A program made the position numbers and the translations under genes. The notes beneath the pieces are model-generated. The model had not been told where the DNA came from and did not search any database. It saw nothing but the letters and a program-made list of their open reading frames with translations. From an uncultured Clostridia bacterium (GTDB lineage Bacteria > Bacillota > Clostridia > Acetivibrionales > CALMWN01), in the NCBI GenBank assembly GCA_937873555.1, contig CALMWN010000142.1, positions 1 through 13,027 of the forward strand: a stretch of DNA of 13,027 nucleotides. The letters are read 5' to 3'. Positions 1 to 7,108 of the stretch are shown piece by piece (positions within the stretch are counted from its first letter, which is position 1; each line of letters begins with the position of its first letter).

Positions 1-929
1 GTTCTACAAGGATTCCTGCGGTTCAGGAAGCTGTAAAGAAATATTTGAACAAGGAGCCATTCAAGGGTATCAATCCTGACGAATGTGTTGCTATTGGTGC
101 TGCAATCCAGGCAGGCGTCCTTACCGGCGAAGTAAAGGATCTGCTGCTGCTTGATGTAACTCCGCTGTCATTGGGAATAGAAACTCTTGGAGGAGTATTT
201 ACCAAGTTGATTGAAAGGAATACAACCATTCCCACAAAGAAAAGTCAGATATTCTCTACTGCTGCAGACGGACAGACCAGTGTTGAGGTACATGTCCTTC
301 AGGGAGAAAGGGAAATGGCTGCATATAATAAGACACTCGGCAGATTTCAGCTTTCAGGAATACCTCCCGCGCCAAGAGGTGTTCCACAGATTGAAGTAAC
401 CTTCGATATAGATGCAAACGGCATTGTCCATGTCTCTGCAAAGGATTTGGGCACTGGAAATGAGCAGAAGGTTACAATCACTGCATCCACCAACTTAAAT
501 GACGCAGAAATAGAAAAGGCGGTCAAGGAAGCGGAAAAGTTCGCAGCCGAAGACAAGAAAAAGAAAGAAGAGATAGAAATCAGAAACAATGCAGATTCGA
601 TAGTTTACCAGTCTGAAAAGACTTTAAAAGAACTTGGGGACAAACTGAGTGCAGAAGACAAGTCTAAAGTGGAAGCTGAAGTGAATAAGGTCAAGGAAGC
701 CTTGAAGGGAACTGATTCCGAAGCGATAAAGAAGGCAACCGAAGACTTGACTCAAGTTTTCTATGATGTATCTGCAAAGATATACCAGCAGAATCCCGGT
801 GCACAGGGCGCTCCCGGTGCGGGATTCAATCCGGGCGCCAATCCCGGAGCCGGACCGAATCCTGGAGCAGGGCCCCATGGCAATGTATACGATGCAGACT
901 ACAAGGTTGTGGATGATGATAAGAAATAA
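1..929 (+). CDS. dnaK: Molecular chaperone DnaK (Hsp70), 3' part only
   Basis: This is the C-terminal half of the Hsp70 chaperone. DnaK is a cytoplasmic ATPase that binds exposed hydrophobic peptide segments and works with DnaJ and GrpE. The reading frame is open from the first bases of the window (codons begin at base 3, reading STRIPAVQEAV), so the gene starts outside; the first Met at base 45 is internal. About 309 residues are visible. They cover the end of the ATPase domain (GINPDECVAIGAAIQAG), the linker and substrate-binding start (LLLLDVTPLSLGIETLGG), the beta-sandwich, a Lys/Glu-rich helical lid, and a disordered Gly/Pro/Asn/Ala tail ending YKVVDDDKK, which is typical of bacterial DnaK. 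dnaJ follows on the same strand after a hairpin and a new promoter. No CIRCE element lies in the window; the upstream control region is not included. Confidence 0.97.
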   Translation, partial: STRIPAVQEAVKKYLNKEPFKGINPDECVAIGAAIQAGVLTGEVKDLLLLDVTPLSLGIETLGGVFTKLIERNTTIPTKKSQIFSTAADGQTSVEVHVLQGEREMAAYNKTLGRFQLSGIPPAPRGVPQIEVTFDIDANGIVHVSAKDLGTGNEQKVTITASTNLNDAEIEKAVKEAEKFAAEDKKKKEEIEIRNNADSIVYQSEKTLKELGDKLSAEDKSKVEAEVNKVKEALKGTDSEAIKKATEDLTQVFYDVSAKIYQQNPGAQGAPGAGFNPGANPGAGPNPGAGPHGNVYDADYKVVDDDKK

Positions 930-946
930 CTGAAATGTGAAGCAGA

Positions 947-988
947 CAGGCCAAAGTCCATTTAATATGGCTTTGGCTTGTTAAATTT
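947..988 (+). terminator. Hairpin terminator or attenuator after dnaK
   Basis: Bases 947-961 pair with 967-980 (CCAAAG with CTTTGG and CCAT with ATGG, one bulged T, one G-U wobble) around a TTAAT loop. An AT-rich tail (TTGTTAAATTT) follows. The T tract is interrupted, so termination is probably partial. Confidence 0.6.
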
Positions 989-1008
989 AATCCTGTGCAT
1001 GCTATAAT
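978..1008 (+). promoter_or_regulatory. Predicted sigma-A promoter of dnaJ, extended -10
   Basis: TATAAT lies at 1003-1008, preceded by TG at 1000-1001, which makes the extended -10 form TGCTATAAT. The -35 is weak: TTGTTA at 978-983 with a long 19-bp spacer. It lies between the dnaK hairpin and dnaJ, so dnaJ can probably be transcribed apart from dnaK. Confidence 0.6.
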
Positions 1009-1047
1009 ATTAAAATATTACGACATGTGGGAAATGGAGTTGATTGA

Positions 1048-2196
1048 ATGTCCAACAAAAGGGATTATTACGAAGTGCTTAATGTCGATAAAAGCGCCTC
1101 CGATGCTGATATAAAAAAGGCTTACAGAAAGCTTGCAAAACAGTACCACCCTGACGTAAACCCCGGTGATAAGGCAGCAGAAGCAAAATTCAAGGAAGTG
1201 AACGAAGCTTACGAAGTGCTGAGCGATTCACAAAAACGTGCCAAATATGACCAGTTCGGTCATGCAGGAGTAGACCCCAACGGTTTCGGAGGTTTTGGCG
1301 GAGGCGGGTTCGGGGACTTTGACTTTGGCGGAATCGGAGACATATTTGAGACATTCTTCGGAGGCTCAGGGATGGGTGGCAGATCCGGAAGGAACAGGAA
1401 CGGTCCTCAAAAGGGGCAGGACCTGAAATACGCAATGGAGATCGCCTTTGAAGAAGCGGCATTCGGAATAGAAAAGGAAATAACCATCAACCGTGCCGAG
1501 AATTGTACTACCTGCGGAGGTACAGGTTCAAAACCAGGTACTTCCCCAAGTGCCTGCAAGCACTGCAACGGCACAGGCCAGATCCAATACAAGCAGAGCA
1601 CGCCTTTCGGGCAGTTTGTAAATGTAAAGACCTGCGATGTATGCCGCGGAGAGGGTAAAATTATTACAAATCCCTGTGAAAAGTGCAGTGGCAAGGGTAA
1701 AATCAGAAAAAGCATAAAAATCAAAATAAACGTGCCTGCTGGAATTGATGACGGACAAACGATATCTTTAAGAGGGGAAGGAGAGCCGGGGGTCAAAGGA
1801 GGACATGCCGGAGACCTGTATATTTCCATAAGGGTGCGTCAACATCCATTGTTCCAGCGCCAGGGCAACGATGTTGTTTGTGAAATACCCATAACCTTTG
1901 CGCAGGCAGCTCTGGGTTCTGAGCTGGAAGTACCGACGCTGGATGGAAAGGTAAAGTATACGATGCCAGAAGGTACTCAAACGGGCTCTGTTTTCAGGAT
2001 TAAGGGAAAGGGCATCCCGTATATCAGAGGCAGTGGACGTGGAGACCAATATGTGAAAGTCAATATCGAAGTTCCCAAAAAGCTTAATGAAAAACAAAAG
2101 GCTATTTTGAAAGAGTTTGCGGATGCCGGTGGGGACGATATCCATGAGGAGAGAAAGAGTTTCTTTAATAAAATGAAGGATGTATTAGGGATGTAG
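1048..2196 (+). CDS. dnaJ: Co-chaperone DnaJ (Hsp40, type I)
   Basis: DnaJ delivers unfolded clients to DnaK and stimulates its ATPase in the cytoplasm. The 382-residue product has the complete type I layout. The J domain spans residues 1-70 with the HPD signature at 34-36. A Gly/Phe-rich linker covers about 75-115. The zinc-binding region has four CxxCxGxG repeats starting at Cys153, Cys170, Cys196 and Cys210. A C-terminal substrate-binding domain follows, ending in a dimerisation segment. The length is normal for the family. The ATG at 1048 has TGGAG at 1035-1039, 8 nt upstream. dnaK lies 118 bp upstream and prmA starts 19 bp downstream, so dnaJ and prmA are probably co-transcribed. No residue expected to be essential is missing. 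Confidence 0.98.
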   Translation: MSNKRDYYEVLNVDKSASDADIKKAYRKLAKQYHPDVNPGDKAAEAKFKEVNEAYEVLSDSQKRAKYDQFGHAGVDPNGFGGFGGGGFGDFDFGGIGDIFETFFGGSGMGGRSGRNRNGPQKGQDLKYAMEIAFEEAAFGIEKEITINRAENCTTCGGTGSKPGTSPSACKHCNGTGQIQYKQSTPFGQFVNVKTCDVCRGEGKIITNPCEKCSGKGKIRKSIKIKINVPAGIDDGQTISLRGEGEPGVKGGHAGDLYISIRVRQHPLFQRQGNDVVCEIPITFAQAALGSELEVPTLDGKVKYTMPEGTQTGSVFRIKGKGIPYIRGSGRGDQYVKVNIEVPKKLNEKQKAILKEFADAGGDDIHEERKSFFNKMKDVLGM

Positions 2197-2215
2197 TCCA
2201 AAAACGGAGGAAAAT

Positions 2216-3160
2216 ATGAAGTGGATGGAAATAAGGGTAACAACCACAAGTGAAGCAAGTGATGCCGTTTCGGATATGCTGGTATCCATAGGTGCCGGTG
2301 GTGTTGCGATAGAAGACCCTGAGGACATAAGAAAGGAAATTGCAAGGGCGGATTCGCTGGATTATGCAGATGATGCATTCATAAATTCCCTTGGTGATGA
2401 CGTTACCGTGAAGGCTTACTTTCCGGGTGACAGAAGCATAATAGAGTTGTCTGAACTCATAAAGGAAAAAATCGGTTTTATTTCAAACTTTCTTGATACT
2501 GGAAAAGGCTATTCGGGATACTCCGAGGTGGATGAGGAGGATTGGTCCACGGCATGGAAGAAATACTACAAACCCTTGAAGATTGGCGATAGGGTTGTTG
2601 TAAAGCCTTCCTGGGAGGAATATGCGGCAAAGGGCGATGAGATTATAATAGAGATGGATCCCGGAATGGCATTTGGGACCGGGACACATGAAACAACAAG
2701 GATGTGCGCAAAAGCCCTGGAGAGGTATGTTAAAAAGGGAGATACCGTACTTGATGTAGGCTGTGGTACTGGGATACTCTCAATTGTGGCTGCAAAACTT
2801 GGCTCAGGTAGTATTACAGCTGTAGACATCGATGAAATCGCAGTAAGAGTTACCAGGGAGAACTCAGCCCTGAACTCGGTAAGCGGACAGATCGATGCAT
2901 ATAGGGCGGTTTTAAGCGATGTACCGGAAACAGCCCATGACATTGTAGTTGCTAATATAATATCGAACATCATTATTGGAATATCGGAAATAATGCCGCG
3001 TTACTTAAAACCGGCAGGTGTTTTGATAACTTCAGGAATTATCAGGGAGAGAAAATCAGAAGTTATAGAGGCCTATTCAAAGCTGGGCTTTAAGGTCGAA
3101 GAAGTTGAAGAAATGGGCGAATGGGTGGCGATCATATTTAAATGCCAAGGTTCTTTGTAG
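2216..3160 (+). CDS. prmA: Ribosomal protein L11 methyltransferase PrmA
   Basis: PrmA uses S-adenosylmethionine to methylate ribosomal protein L11. The 314-residue product has the family's N-terminal L11-recognition domain, including DWSTAWKKYYKP near residues 107-118. The diagnostic segment MDPGMAFGTGTHETT begins at about residue 147. The SAM-binding motif I, DVGCGTGILS, is at about 180-189. VVANIIS near residue 245 is the region equivalent to motif IV. CGGAGG at 2205-2210 lies 5 nt before the ATG. The gene follows dnaJ by 19 bp and its last 19 bases overlap the start of rsmE. A dnaJ-prmA-rsmE order is common in Firmicutes. Confidence 0.96.
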   Translation: MKWMEIRVTTTSEASDAVSDMLVSIGAGGVAIEDPEDIRKEIARADSLDYADDAFINSLGDDVTVKAYFPGDRSIIELSELIKEKIGFISNFLDTGKGYSGYSEVDEEDWSTAWKKYYKPLKIGDRVVVKPSWEEYAAKGDEIIIEMDPGMAFGTGTHETTRMCAKALERYVKKGDTVLDVGCGTGILSIVAAKLGSGSITAVDIDEIAVRVTRENSALNSVSGQIDAYRAVLSDVPETAHDIVVANIISNIIIGISEIMPRYLKPAGVLITSGIIRERKSEVIEAYSKLGFKVEEVEEMGEWVAIIFKCQGSL

Positions 3161-3885
3161 AAAAATCAAATATATTCTCACAGGATATAAATATTACCGG
3201 TGAAGATGTGAACCATATAAAAAAAGTACTGAGGCTAAACTGCGGTGATGAGGTAACTGTATGCGACGGAGAAGGTACGGATTATGATGTTGAGATAGAA
3301 TCCTTTGAACCGGGCTGCATCCGGGCGCGTATATTGAGTACCGCCCGCAATACATCAGAACCCGGCACCAGTATAATACTTTTTCAGGGCATACCAAAAT
3401 CCGACAAGATGGATTTTATAATACAGAAAAGTGTTGAATTGGGTGTTAACAAAATAGTACCGGTAATGACCGACAGAACGATTGTACGTATTGAAAACAC
3501 CAAGGACGCTCAAAACAAGGCTTCCAGGTGGCAGAGGATATCAATGGAAGCGGCAAAACAGAGCAACAGGGGTATAATTCCGAAAATTGACATGCCTGTT
3601 ACATATGATAATGCTGTAAAGCTATTAAGGGAAATGCAGCTGGGTATTATTCCATATGAGAACGAGACCAGGAACAGTCTGAAAAAATGCCTTTCAAAGA
3701 GTAAATATAAGCAGATAGGTATAATGATAGGACCGGAAGGCGGTTTTACAGAAAATGAGATAGTAAAAGCTGTCACTGCAGGTATTCAGCCTGTGACACT
3801 TGGTCCCAGAATTCTACGGACTGAAACTGCAGGAATTGCAGTCTTGTCGATACTCATGTACGAACTGGGCGATATGGGGAACTGA
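3142..3885 (+). CDS. rsmE: 16S rRNA (uracil1498-N3)-methyltransferase RsmE
   Basis: RsmE is a SPOUT-superfamily enzyme that methylates N3 of U1498 in 16S rRNA using SAM. The 247-residue product opens with an RNA-binding PUA-like domain (MPRFFVEKSNIF; DVNHIKKVLRLNCGDEV at about residues 23-37). The trefoil-knot SAM site is formed by IMIGPEGGFTENEI (about 194-207) and LGPRILRTETA (about 220-230), both characteristic of RsmE. The ATG lies inside the last codons of prmA, and no strong Shine-Dalgarno sequence stands at normal distance. Translation is therefore probably coupled to prmA termination. A gap of 220 bp follows before yicC. Confidence 0.96.
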   Translation: MPRFFVEKSNIFSQDINITGEDVNHIKKVLRLNCGDEVTVCDGEGTDYDVEIESFEPGCIRARILSTARNTSEPGTSIILFQGIPKSDKMDFIIQKSVELGVNKIVPVMTDRTIVRIENTKDAQNKASRWQRISMEAAKQSNRGIIPKIDMPVTYDNAVKLLREMQLGIIPYENETRNSLKKCLSKSKYKQIGIMIGPEGGFTENEIVKAVTAGIQPVTLGPRILRTETAGIAVLSILMYELGDMGN

Positions 3886-4105
3886 CAGGACATAATTTAA
3901 AGTAGGGGTTTTGCTACATTCTTCGTTTTTTGTTTCAGAAACAAGCTATATAAGAAAAACGAGTAAATGGGAGAAAACACGATAAAAATATAAAAAAATT
4001 GAGAAAATAGCCTTTTAATTGTAAAAAGTTATGTTATAATAATATATACTGCATAAAGGCAAAAACTAGGAAAAAACAAATCCAAAAAGAGGATGGCTTA
4101 TACTT
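3886..4105 (+). other. Intergenic region and yicC leader
   Basis: This gap has no credible gene. An imperfect hairpin pairs 3922-3930 with 3955-3963 and encloses a smaller TGTTT-CAG-AAACA stem at 3931-3943. It has no T tract on either strand, so I do not call it a terminator. The right half is very A-rich and contains the yicC promoter and a leader of about 60 nt. A short ATG frame at 4093 (15 codons) has no spaced ribosome-binding site and is ignored. Confidence 0.5.
4032..4040 (+). promoter_or_regulatory. Predicted extended -10 promoter of the yicC-remA-rpoZ-coaBC block
   Basis: TGTTATAAT (TG at 4032-4033, TATAAT at 4035-4040) is a perfect extended -10 element. No good -35 hexamer stands 16-18 bp upstream. 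Transcription should start near 4047. Confidence 0.6.
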
Positions 4106-4984
4106 ATGATAAGAAGCATGACGGGATTTGGCAGGGGTGAATCCCAGAACAGCAGTAAAAAATTCATAGTTGAGATAAAAACGGTAAACCATAGATACAG
4201 TGATGTTTTTACGAGATTGCCAAGGCAGCTTTCGTTTCTTGAGGACAGGGTAAGGGAATTGGTCAGCAAAAGCCTGTCCAGAGGGAAAATTGATGTATAT
4301 GTATCTTATGAAGATTATGGAGAAGACGGAAAAACGGTTTTGCTTGATGATGCTTTGGCCAAGGCATATATAAATGCTGCAGAGCTTCTGAGGGACAAAT
4401 ACAGCTTGAGGGATGACATTTCAGTGTCTTTGATAGCACGTTTTCCGGATATACTTAAGGTTGAGAAGACCGAGGATGATGAAGAAGAGCTTTGGTTACT
4501 GCTTAAAGCAGCGCTTGAAAATGCACTTGCCGCACTGGTCAGGATGAGGGAACTGGAAGGCGAAGGCCTCAAAGCCAGCATTCTGGAAAAAACCCAATAT
4601 ATGCAAAGCGTTTTGAAGGAGATTACCCAGCGTGCTCCGGATGTTGTCAAGGAATACAAGATAAAACTGGAAAACAGGATAAAAGAACTGCTGGAGCAGC
4701 AAACTATTGATGAGAACCGTCTGGCCATGGAAGTAGCGATATTCGCTGACCGCTGCAGTATTGATGAAGAGATAGTCCGACTGAACAGCCATATTTCACA
4801 GTTGACAGAAGCGCTCAATATGCAGCAGCCCGTGGGCAGAAAACTCGATTTCCTCATACAGGAAATGAACAGGGAGATTAACACCATTGGTTCCAAGGCA
4901 AATGATTTGAATATTACAAGACATGTTGTGGAAATAAAAAGTGAAATAGAAAAAATACGTGAACAGATACAAAACATTGAATAA
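4106..4984 (+). CDS. yicC: YicC/YloC family endoribonuclease
   Basis: YicC-family proteins are endoribonucleases; E. coli YicC acts in small-RNA turnover and Bacillus YloC is a homologue. The 292-residue product starts with the signature MIRSMTGFGRG. Its C-terminal DUF1732-type region includes PVGRKLDFLIQEMNREINTIGSKAND (about residues 242-267) and ends in a charged helix. The middle is strongly helical and rich in Glu and Lys. The start is fixed by the N-terminal signature. The Shine-Dalgarno AGAGGA at 4088-4093 is 12 nt from the ATG, longer than usual, and the Met at codon 5 would be further still. remA follows 30 bp downstream, a conserved pairing in Firmicutes. Confidence 0.95.
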   Translation: MIRSMTGFGRGESQNSSKKFIVEIKTVNHRYSDVFTRLPRQLSFLEDRVRELVSKSLSRGKIDVYVSYEDYGEDGKTVLLDDALAKAYINAAELLRDKYSLRDDISVSLIARFPDILKVEKTEDDEEELWLLLKAALENALAALVRMRELEGEGLKASILEKTQYMQSVLKEITQRAPDVVKEYKIKLENRIKELLEQQTIDENRLAMEVAIFADRCSIDEEIVRLNSHISQLTEALNMQQPVGRKLDFLIQEMNREINTIGSKANDLNITRHVVEIKSEIEKIREQIQNIE

Positions 4985-5014
4985 TATCAGAACTACAATT
5001 ACAGGAGGTAATTT

Positions 5015-5287
5015 ATGAAGTTGATAAACATAGGCTTTGGCAATATTGTATCAGCAAACAGGCTTGTTGCAATAGTCAGCCCTGAGTCTGCCCCTATAAA
5101 AAGGATAATACAGGAGGCAAGGGACAGAGGTATGCTGATTGATGCGACATATGGCAGAAGGACCAGGGCAGTTATAATAACCGACAGCGATCATATAATA
5201 TTGTCTGCTGTTCAACCTGAAACTGTTGCCCATAGGTTGAACGTGAAGGATGAAGAAGTTGAAGAAGATGAAGAAGTTGGCGAATAA
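5015..5287 (+). CDS. remA: RemA-like DNA-binding regulator (DUF370)
   Basis: RemA is a small DNA-binding protein. In Bacillus subtilis it activates biofilm matrix and osmoprotection genes by binding clustered sites as an oligomer. The 90-residue product matches the family along its length: GFGNIVSANRLVAIVSPESAPIKR near the N terminus, then ARDRGMLIDATYGRRTRAVIITDSDHIILSAVQPETVAHR. It ends in an acidic tail of Glu and Asp. AGGAGG at 5003-5008 lies 6 nt before the ATG. Its place between yicC and rpoZ fits the usual Firmicute order except that gmk is absent downstream. Targets in this organism cannot be read from the sequence. Confidence 0.93.
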   Translation: MKLINIGFGNIVSANRLVAIVSPESAPIKRIIQEARDRGMLIDATYGRRTRAVIITDSDHIILSAVQPETVAHRLNVKDEEVEEDEEVGE

Positions 5288-5299
5288 TGTGGGACAACT

Positions 5300-5319
5300 G
5301 CTGTATATAAATATACGGC
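5300..5319 (+). other. Small hairpin between remA and rpoZ
   Basis: GCTGTATATAAATATACGGC is self-complementary with one T-G pair. No T tract follows, so it is not an intrinsic terminator. It could mark an mRNA processing or stability point. It lies in the 89-bp gap where gmk would normally be found. Confidence 0.35.
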
Positions 5320-5376
5320 GGGTCGGAAAAATGGGATTTTATTGCAAGATATAAATCATGCAGGAGGGTTAATTTA

Positions 5377-5613
5377 ATGAAGGAAACATCAAATAACGGT
5401 TCATCCATGATAGAACCCGGTATAGGTTTGTTGCTTAAAAAAGTGGACAGCAGATACACTTTGGTTGTTGCAGCAGCGAAAAGGGCACGTCAGATTTCAG
5501 ACGGAGCACACAAACTTACAAAATGCAATTCGGATAAGCCTGTTACCATTGCTGTAAATGAAATAAACGAAAACAGGATTACATACATAAGGACCAAGAG
5601 TGGAATAAAGTAG
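5377..5613 (+). CDS. rpoZ: RNA polymerase omega subunit
   Basis: Omega is the small RNA polymerase subunit that helps fold and hold the beta' subunit. The 78-residue product carries the family core KVDSRYTLVVAAAKRARQISDGA (about residues 22-44), followed by KPVTIAVNEINENRITYI. AGGAGG at 5362-5367 sits 9 nt before the first ATG, which supports it over the Met at codon 11. The TAG stop lies within the 5' arm of a strong hairpin. Its neighbours (remA upstream, coaBC downstream) are typical, but gmk is missing on its 5' side. Confidence 0.93.
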   Translation: MKETSNNGSSMIEPGIGLLLKKVDSRYTLVVAAAKRARQISDGAHKLTKCNSDKPVTIAVNEINENRITYIRTKSGIK

Positions 5614-5639
5614 GTGCTTTAAAACGTTTAAAGCACCTA
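5611..5639 (+). other. 13-bp perfect hairpin overlapping the rpoZ stop codon
   Basis: TAGGTGCTTTAAA (5611-5623) pairs perfectly with TTTAAAGCACCTA (5627-5639) around ACG. The first three bases are the rpoZ stop codon. No T run follows, so it is a poor intrinsic terminator on this strand. It may protect the 3' end of the upstream message or mark a processing site. Confidence 0.6.
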
Positions 5640-5642
5640 TGC

Positions 5643-5712
5643 ACAGGGACTGGGATAAAGATTGAGATATTGAGGGTCGGTTTTTTATCTCAAGCTTGTT
5701 TCCAGTCCCTGT
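5643..5712 (+). repeat. 70-nt long hairpin element in front of coaBC
   Basis: The outer arm ACAGGGACTGG (5643-5653) pairs with CCAGTCCCTGT (5702-5712). The inner arm TTGAGATA (5662-5669) pairs with TATCTCAA (5686-5693). A short AAG/CTT pairing lies between them, and the apical loop ends in a T run. The form suggests either a REP- or MITE-like dispersed palindrome or a structured coaBC leader. The sequence alone does not decide between them, and copies elsewhere cannot be checked here. Confidence 0.55.
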
Positions 5713-5758
5713 CTGTTTGAAGTTATGTAGCGGCATTGTTATACAAGGAGGAAGGATG

Positions 5759-6958
5759 ATGCTGAAAGGTAAATCAATCGTAGTTTGTGTCAGCGGGGGC
5801 ATTGCAGCATATAAAGTGGTTGAAGTTGTCAGCAGATTAAGAAAACTGGAAGCTGAAATTAATGTGATAATGACGAAAAATGCTGAGGAATTTGTAAGCC
5901 CTCTGACATTCCAATCCATTTCTCATAACCATGTTGTTTCCGATATGTTTGCAGAACCTAAAAAGTGGGATGTGGAACACATTTCCCTGGCAAGGAAGGC
6001 GGATTTGTTCGTCATTGCTCCGGCTACCGCGAATGTCATTGGGAAAATTGCCAGTGGGATAGCGGATGACATGCTGACAACAACCGTCATGGCAACAAAG
6101 GCTCCGGTAATTTTTGTACCTGCCATGAACGATTACATGTATTCAAATCCTATTGTGCAGGAAAATATCGGTAAATTGAAGGGGCTGGGGTATTCATTCA
6201 TGGAGCCTGACACAGGCATGATGGCTGCAGAGGGTACCTTCGGAAAAGGACGCCTGCCTGAGCCGTCCGCTATAGTGGAGAAAATAACCGAAATGCTGTA
6301 TCCCAAAAAAGACATGAACGGCATCAGGGTATTGATCACAGCCGGGCCTACAAGAGAGCCCATTGACCCGGTAAGGTACATATCAAATCATTCCTCGGGG
6401 AAAATGGGTTATGCCGCCGCAAGCGTGGCAGTCAAAAGAGGGGCTGAAGTAACTGTAATATCAGGCCCTGTCAGTATAGCGCCTCCAGCTGGTGCAAACA
6501 TGATAAATGTCACTACCTGCCTCGAAATGTACGATGAGGTGATGCGGAAGTACAAGGATCATGATGTGGTTATCCTTGTAGCTGCAGTTGCTGATTACAG
6601 GAGTGCAAGCATCGCTGATAAAAAGATAAAGAAGACGGAAGATGACATGTCTGTGAAACTTGTAAAAAACCCTGACATTGCAAGGGAATTGGGTAAGGTA
6701 AAGGGGAATAGAATTGTTGTAGGAACCTGTGCGGAGACGAATGATCTCGTAAGTAACGCAAAAGCCAAGCTTGAGTCCAAGAATTTTGACATGATAATGG
6801 CAAATGACGTGACAATGGAGGGCGCCGGTTTTGGTGTCGACACAAATATAGTAAAAATAATCAAAAGGGACGGGAACATGCTGGAGTTACCCAAAATGCA
6901 GAAAACAGAGGTTGCTGACAGGCTTCTCGATGAAGTTGTGCGTATGCTGGGAAAATAG
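5759..6958 (+). CDS. coaBC: Bifunctional CoaBC (phosphopantothenoylcysteine synthetase/decarboxylase)
   Basis: CoaBC makes 4'-phosphopantetheine from phosphopantothenate, cysteine and CTP in coenzyme A synthesis. The product is 399 residues. The N-terminal FMN-binding CoaC domain shows GGIAAYK, the catalytic His74 (VEHISLARKADL), APATANVIGKIASG, and the PAMN motif with Asn124. The C-terminal CoaB domain begins at about residue 183 with VLITAGPTREPIDPVRYISN and includes the KIKK motif and VKNPDIA. AGGAGG at 5746-5751 is 7 nt from the ATG at 5759; an ATG one codon earlier (5756) is also possible. Extending the frame to 5696 would run into the hairpin and has no ribosome-binding site. The substrate-clamp motif usually read as ACG-x-x-G-x-GRM is AAEGTFGKGRL here, with no cysteine at residues 157-158. 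Confidence 0.95.
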   Translation: MLKGKSIVVCVSGGIAAYKVVEVVSRLRKLEAEINVIMTKNAEEFVSPLTFQSISHNHVVSDMFAEPKKWDVEHISLARKADLFVIAPATANVIGKIASGIADDMLTTTVMATKAPVIFVPAMNDYMYSNPIVQENIGKLKGLGYSFMEPDTGMMAAEGTFGKGRLPEPSAIVEKITEMLYPKKDMNGIRVLITAGPTREPIDPVRYISNHSSGKMGYAAASVAVKRGAEVTVISGPVSIAPPAGANMINVTTCLEMYDEVMRKYKDHDVVILVAAVADYRSASIADKKIKKTEDDMSVKLVKNPDIARELGKVKGNRIVVGTCAETNDLVSNAKAKLESKNFDMIMANDVTMEGAGFGVDTNIVKIIKRDGNMLELPKMQKTEVADRLLDEVVRMLGK

Positions 6959-6964
6959 ACTTGC

Positions 6965-6982
6965 TTCAGGCATTGACCTGAA
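6965..6982 (+). terminator. Weak hairpin after coaBC
   Basis: TTCAGG (6965-6970) pairs with CCTGAA (6977-6982) around CATTGA. The following sequence is not a clean T run, so terminator activity is doubtful. Confidence 0.3.
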
Positions 6983-6999
6983 TCGGATATGCTTGTTTG

Positions 7000-7028
7000 T
7001 TGACGGTGATAATATAAAACAGTATAAT
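7000..7028 (+). promoter_or_regulatory. Sigma-A promoter of glyS
   Basis: TTGACG (7000-7005) and TATAAT (7023-7028) stand exactly 17 bp apart, close to the sigma-A consensus. A start near 7035 gives a leader of about 74 nt, too short for a T-box. Confidence 0.75.
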
Positions 7029-7108
7029 AATTGAGGCACTTATCCAACAAATCAAATGCTGATAATTAAGTATCAAATATTACATATGAGTTACGGGAGG
7101 ACATTACA

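Noticed and set aside
929..1048. CIRCE (HrcA) operator near dnaJ
   Set aside because: No TTAGCACTC-n9-GAGTGCTAA element is present in the gap.
3922..3963. Terminator after rsmE
   Set aside because: The hairpin is AT-rich, has a lopsided unpaired stretch, and no T tract follows it on either strand.
4093..4140. Short upstream frame starting MAYTYDKKHD before yicC
   Set aside because: It is 15 codons, its only Shine-Dalgarno touches its start codon, and it overlaps the well-supported yicC start in another frame.
4315..4977. 220-codon minus-strand frame inside yicC
   Set aside because: It is Ser-rich low-complexity translation opposite a conserved gene, with no ribosome-binding site recognised.
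5696..5758. N-terminal extension of CoaBC starting at 5696
   Set aside because: The extension has no ribosome-binding site, lies partly in a hairpin, and adds residues not seen in the family. AGGAGG at 5746-5751 supports a start at 5759 or 5756.
7029..7108. T-box leader for glyS
   Set aside because: Firmicute glyS genes often have one, but the predicted leader is only about 74 nt and shows no T-box sequence or terminator/antiterminator pair.
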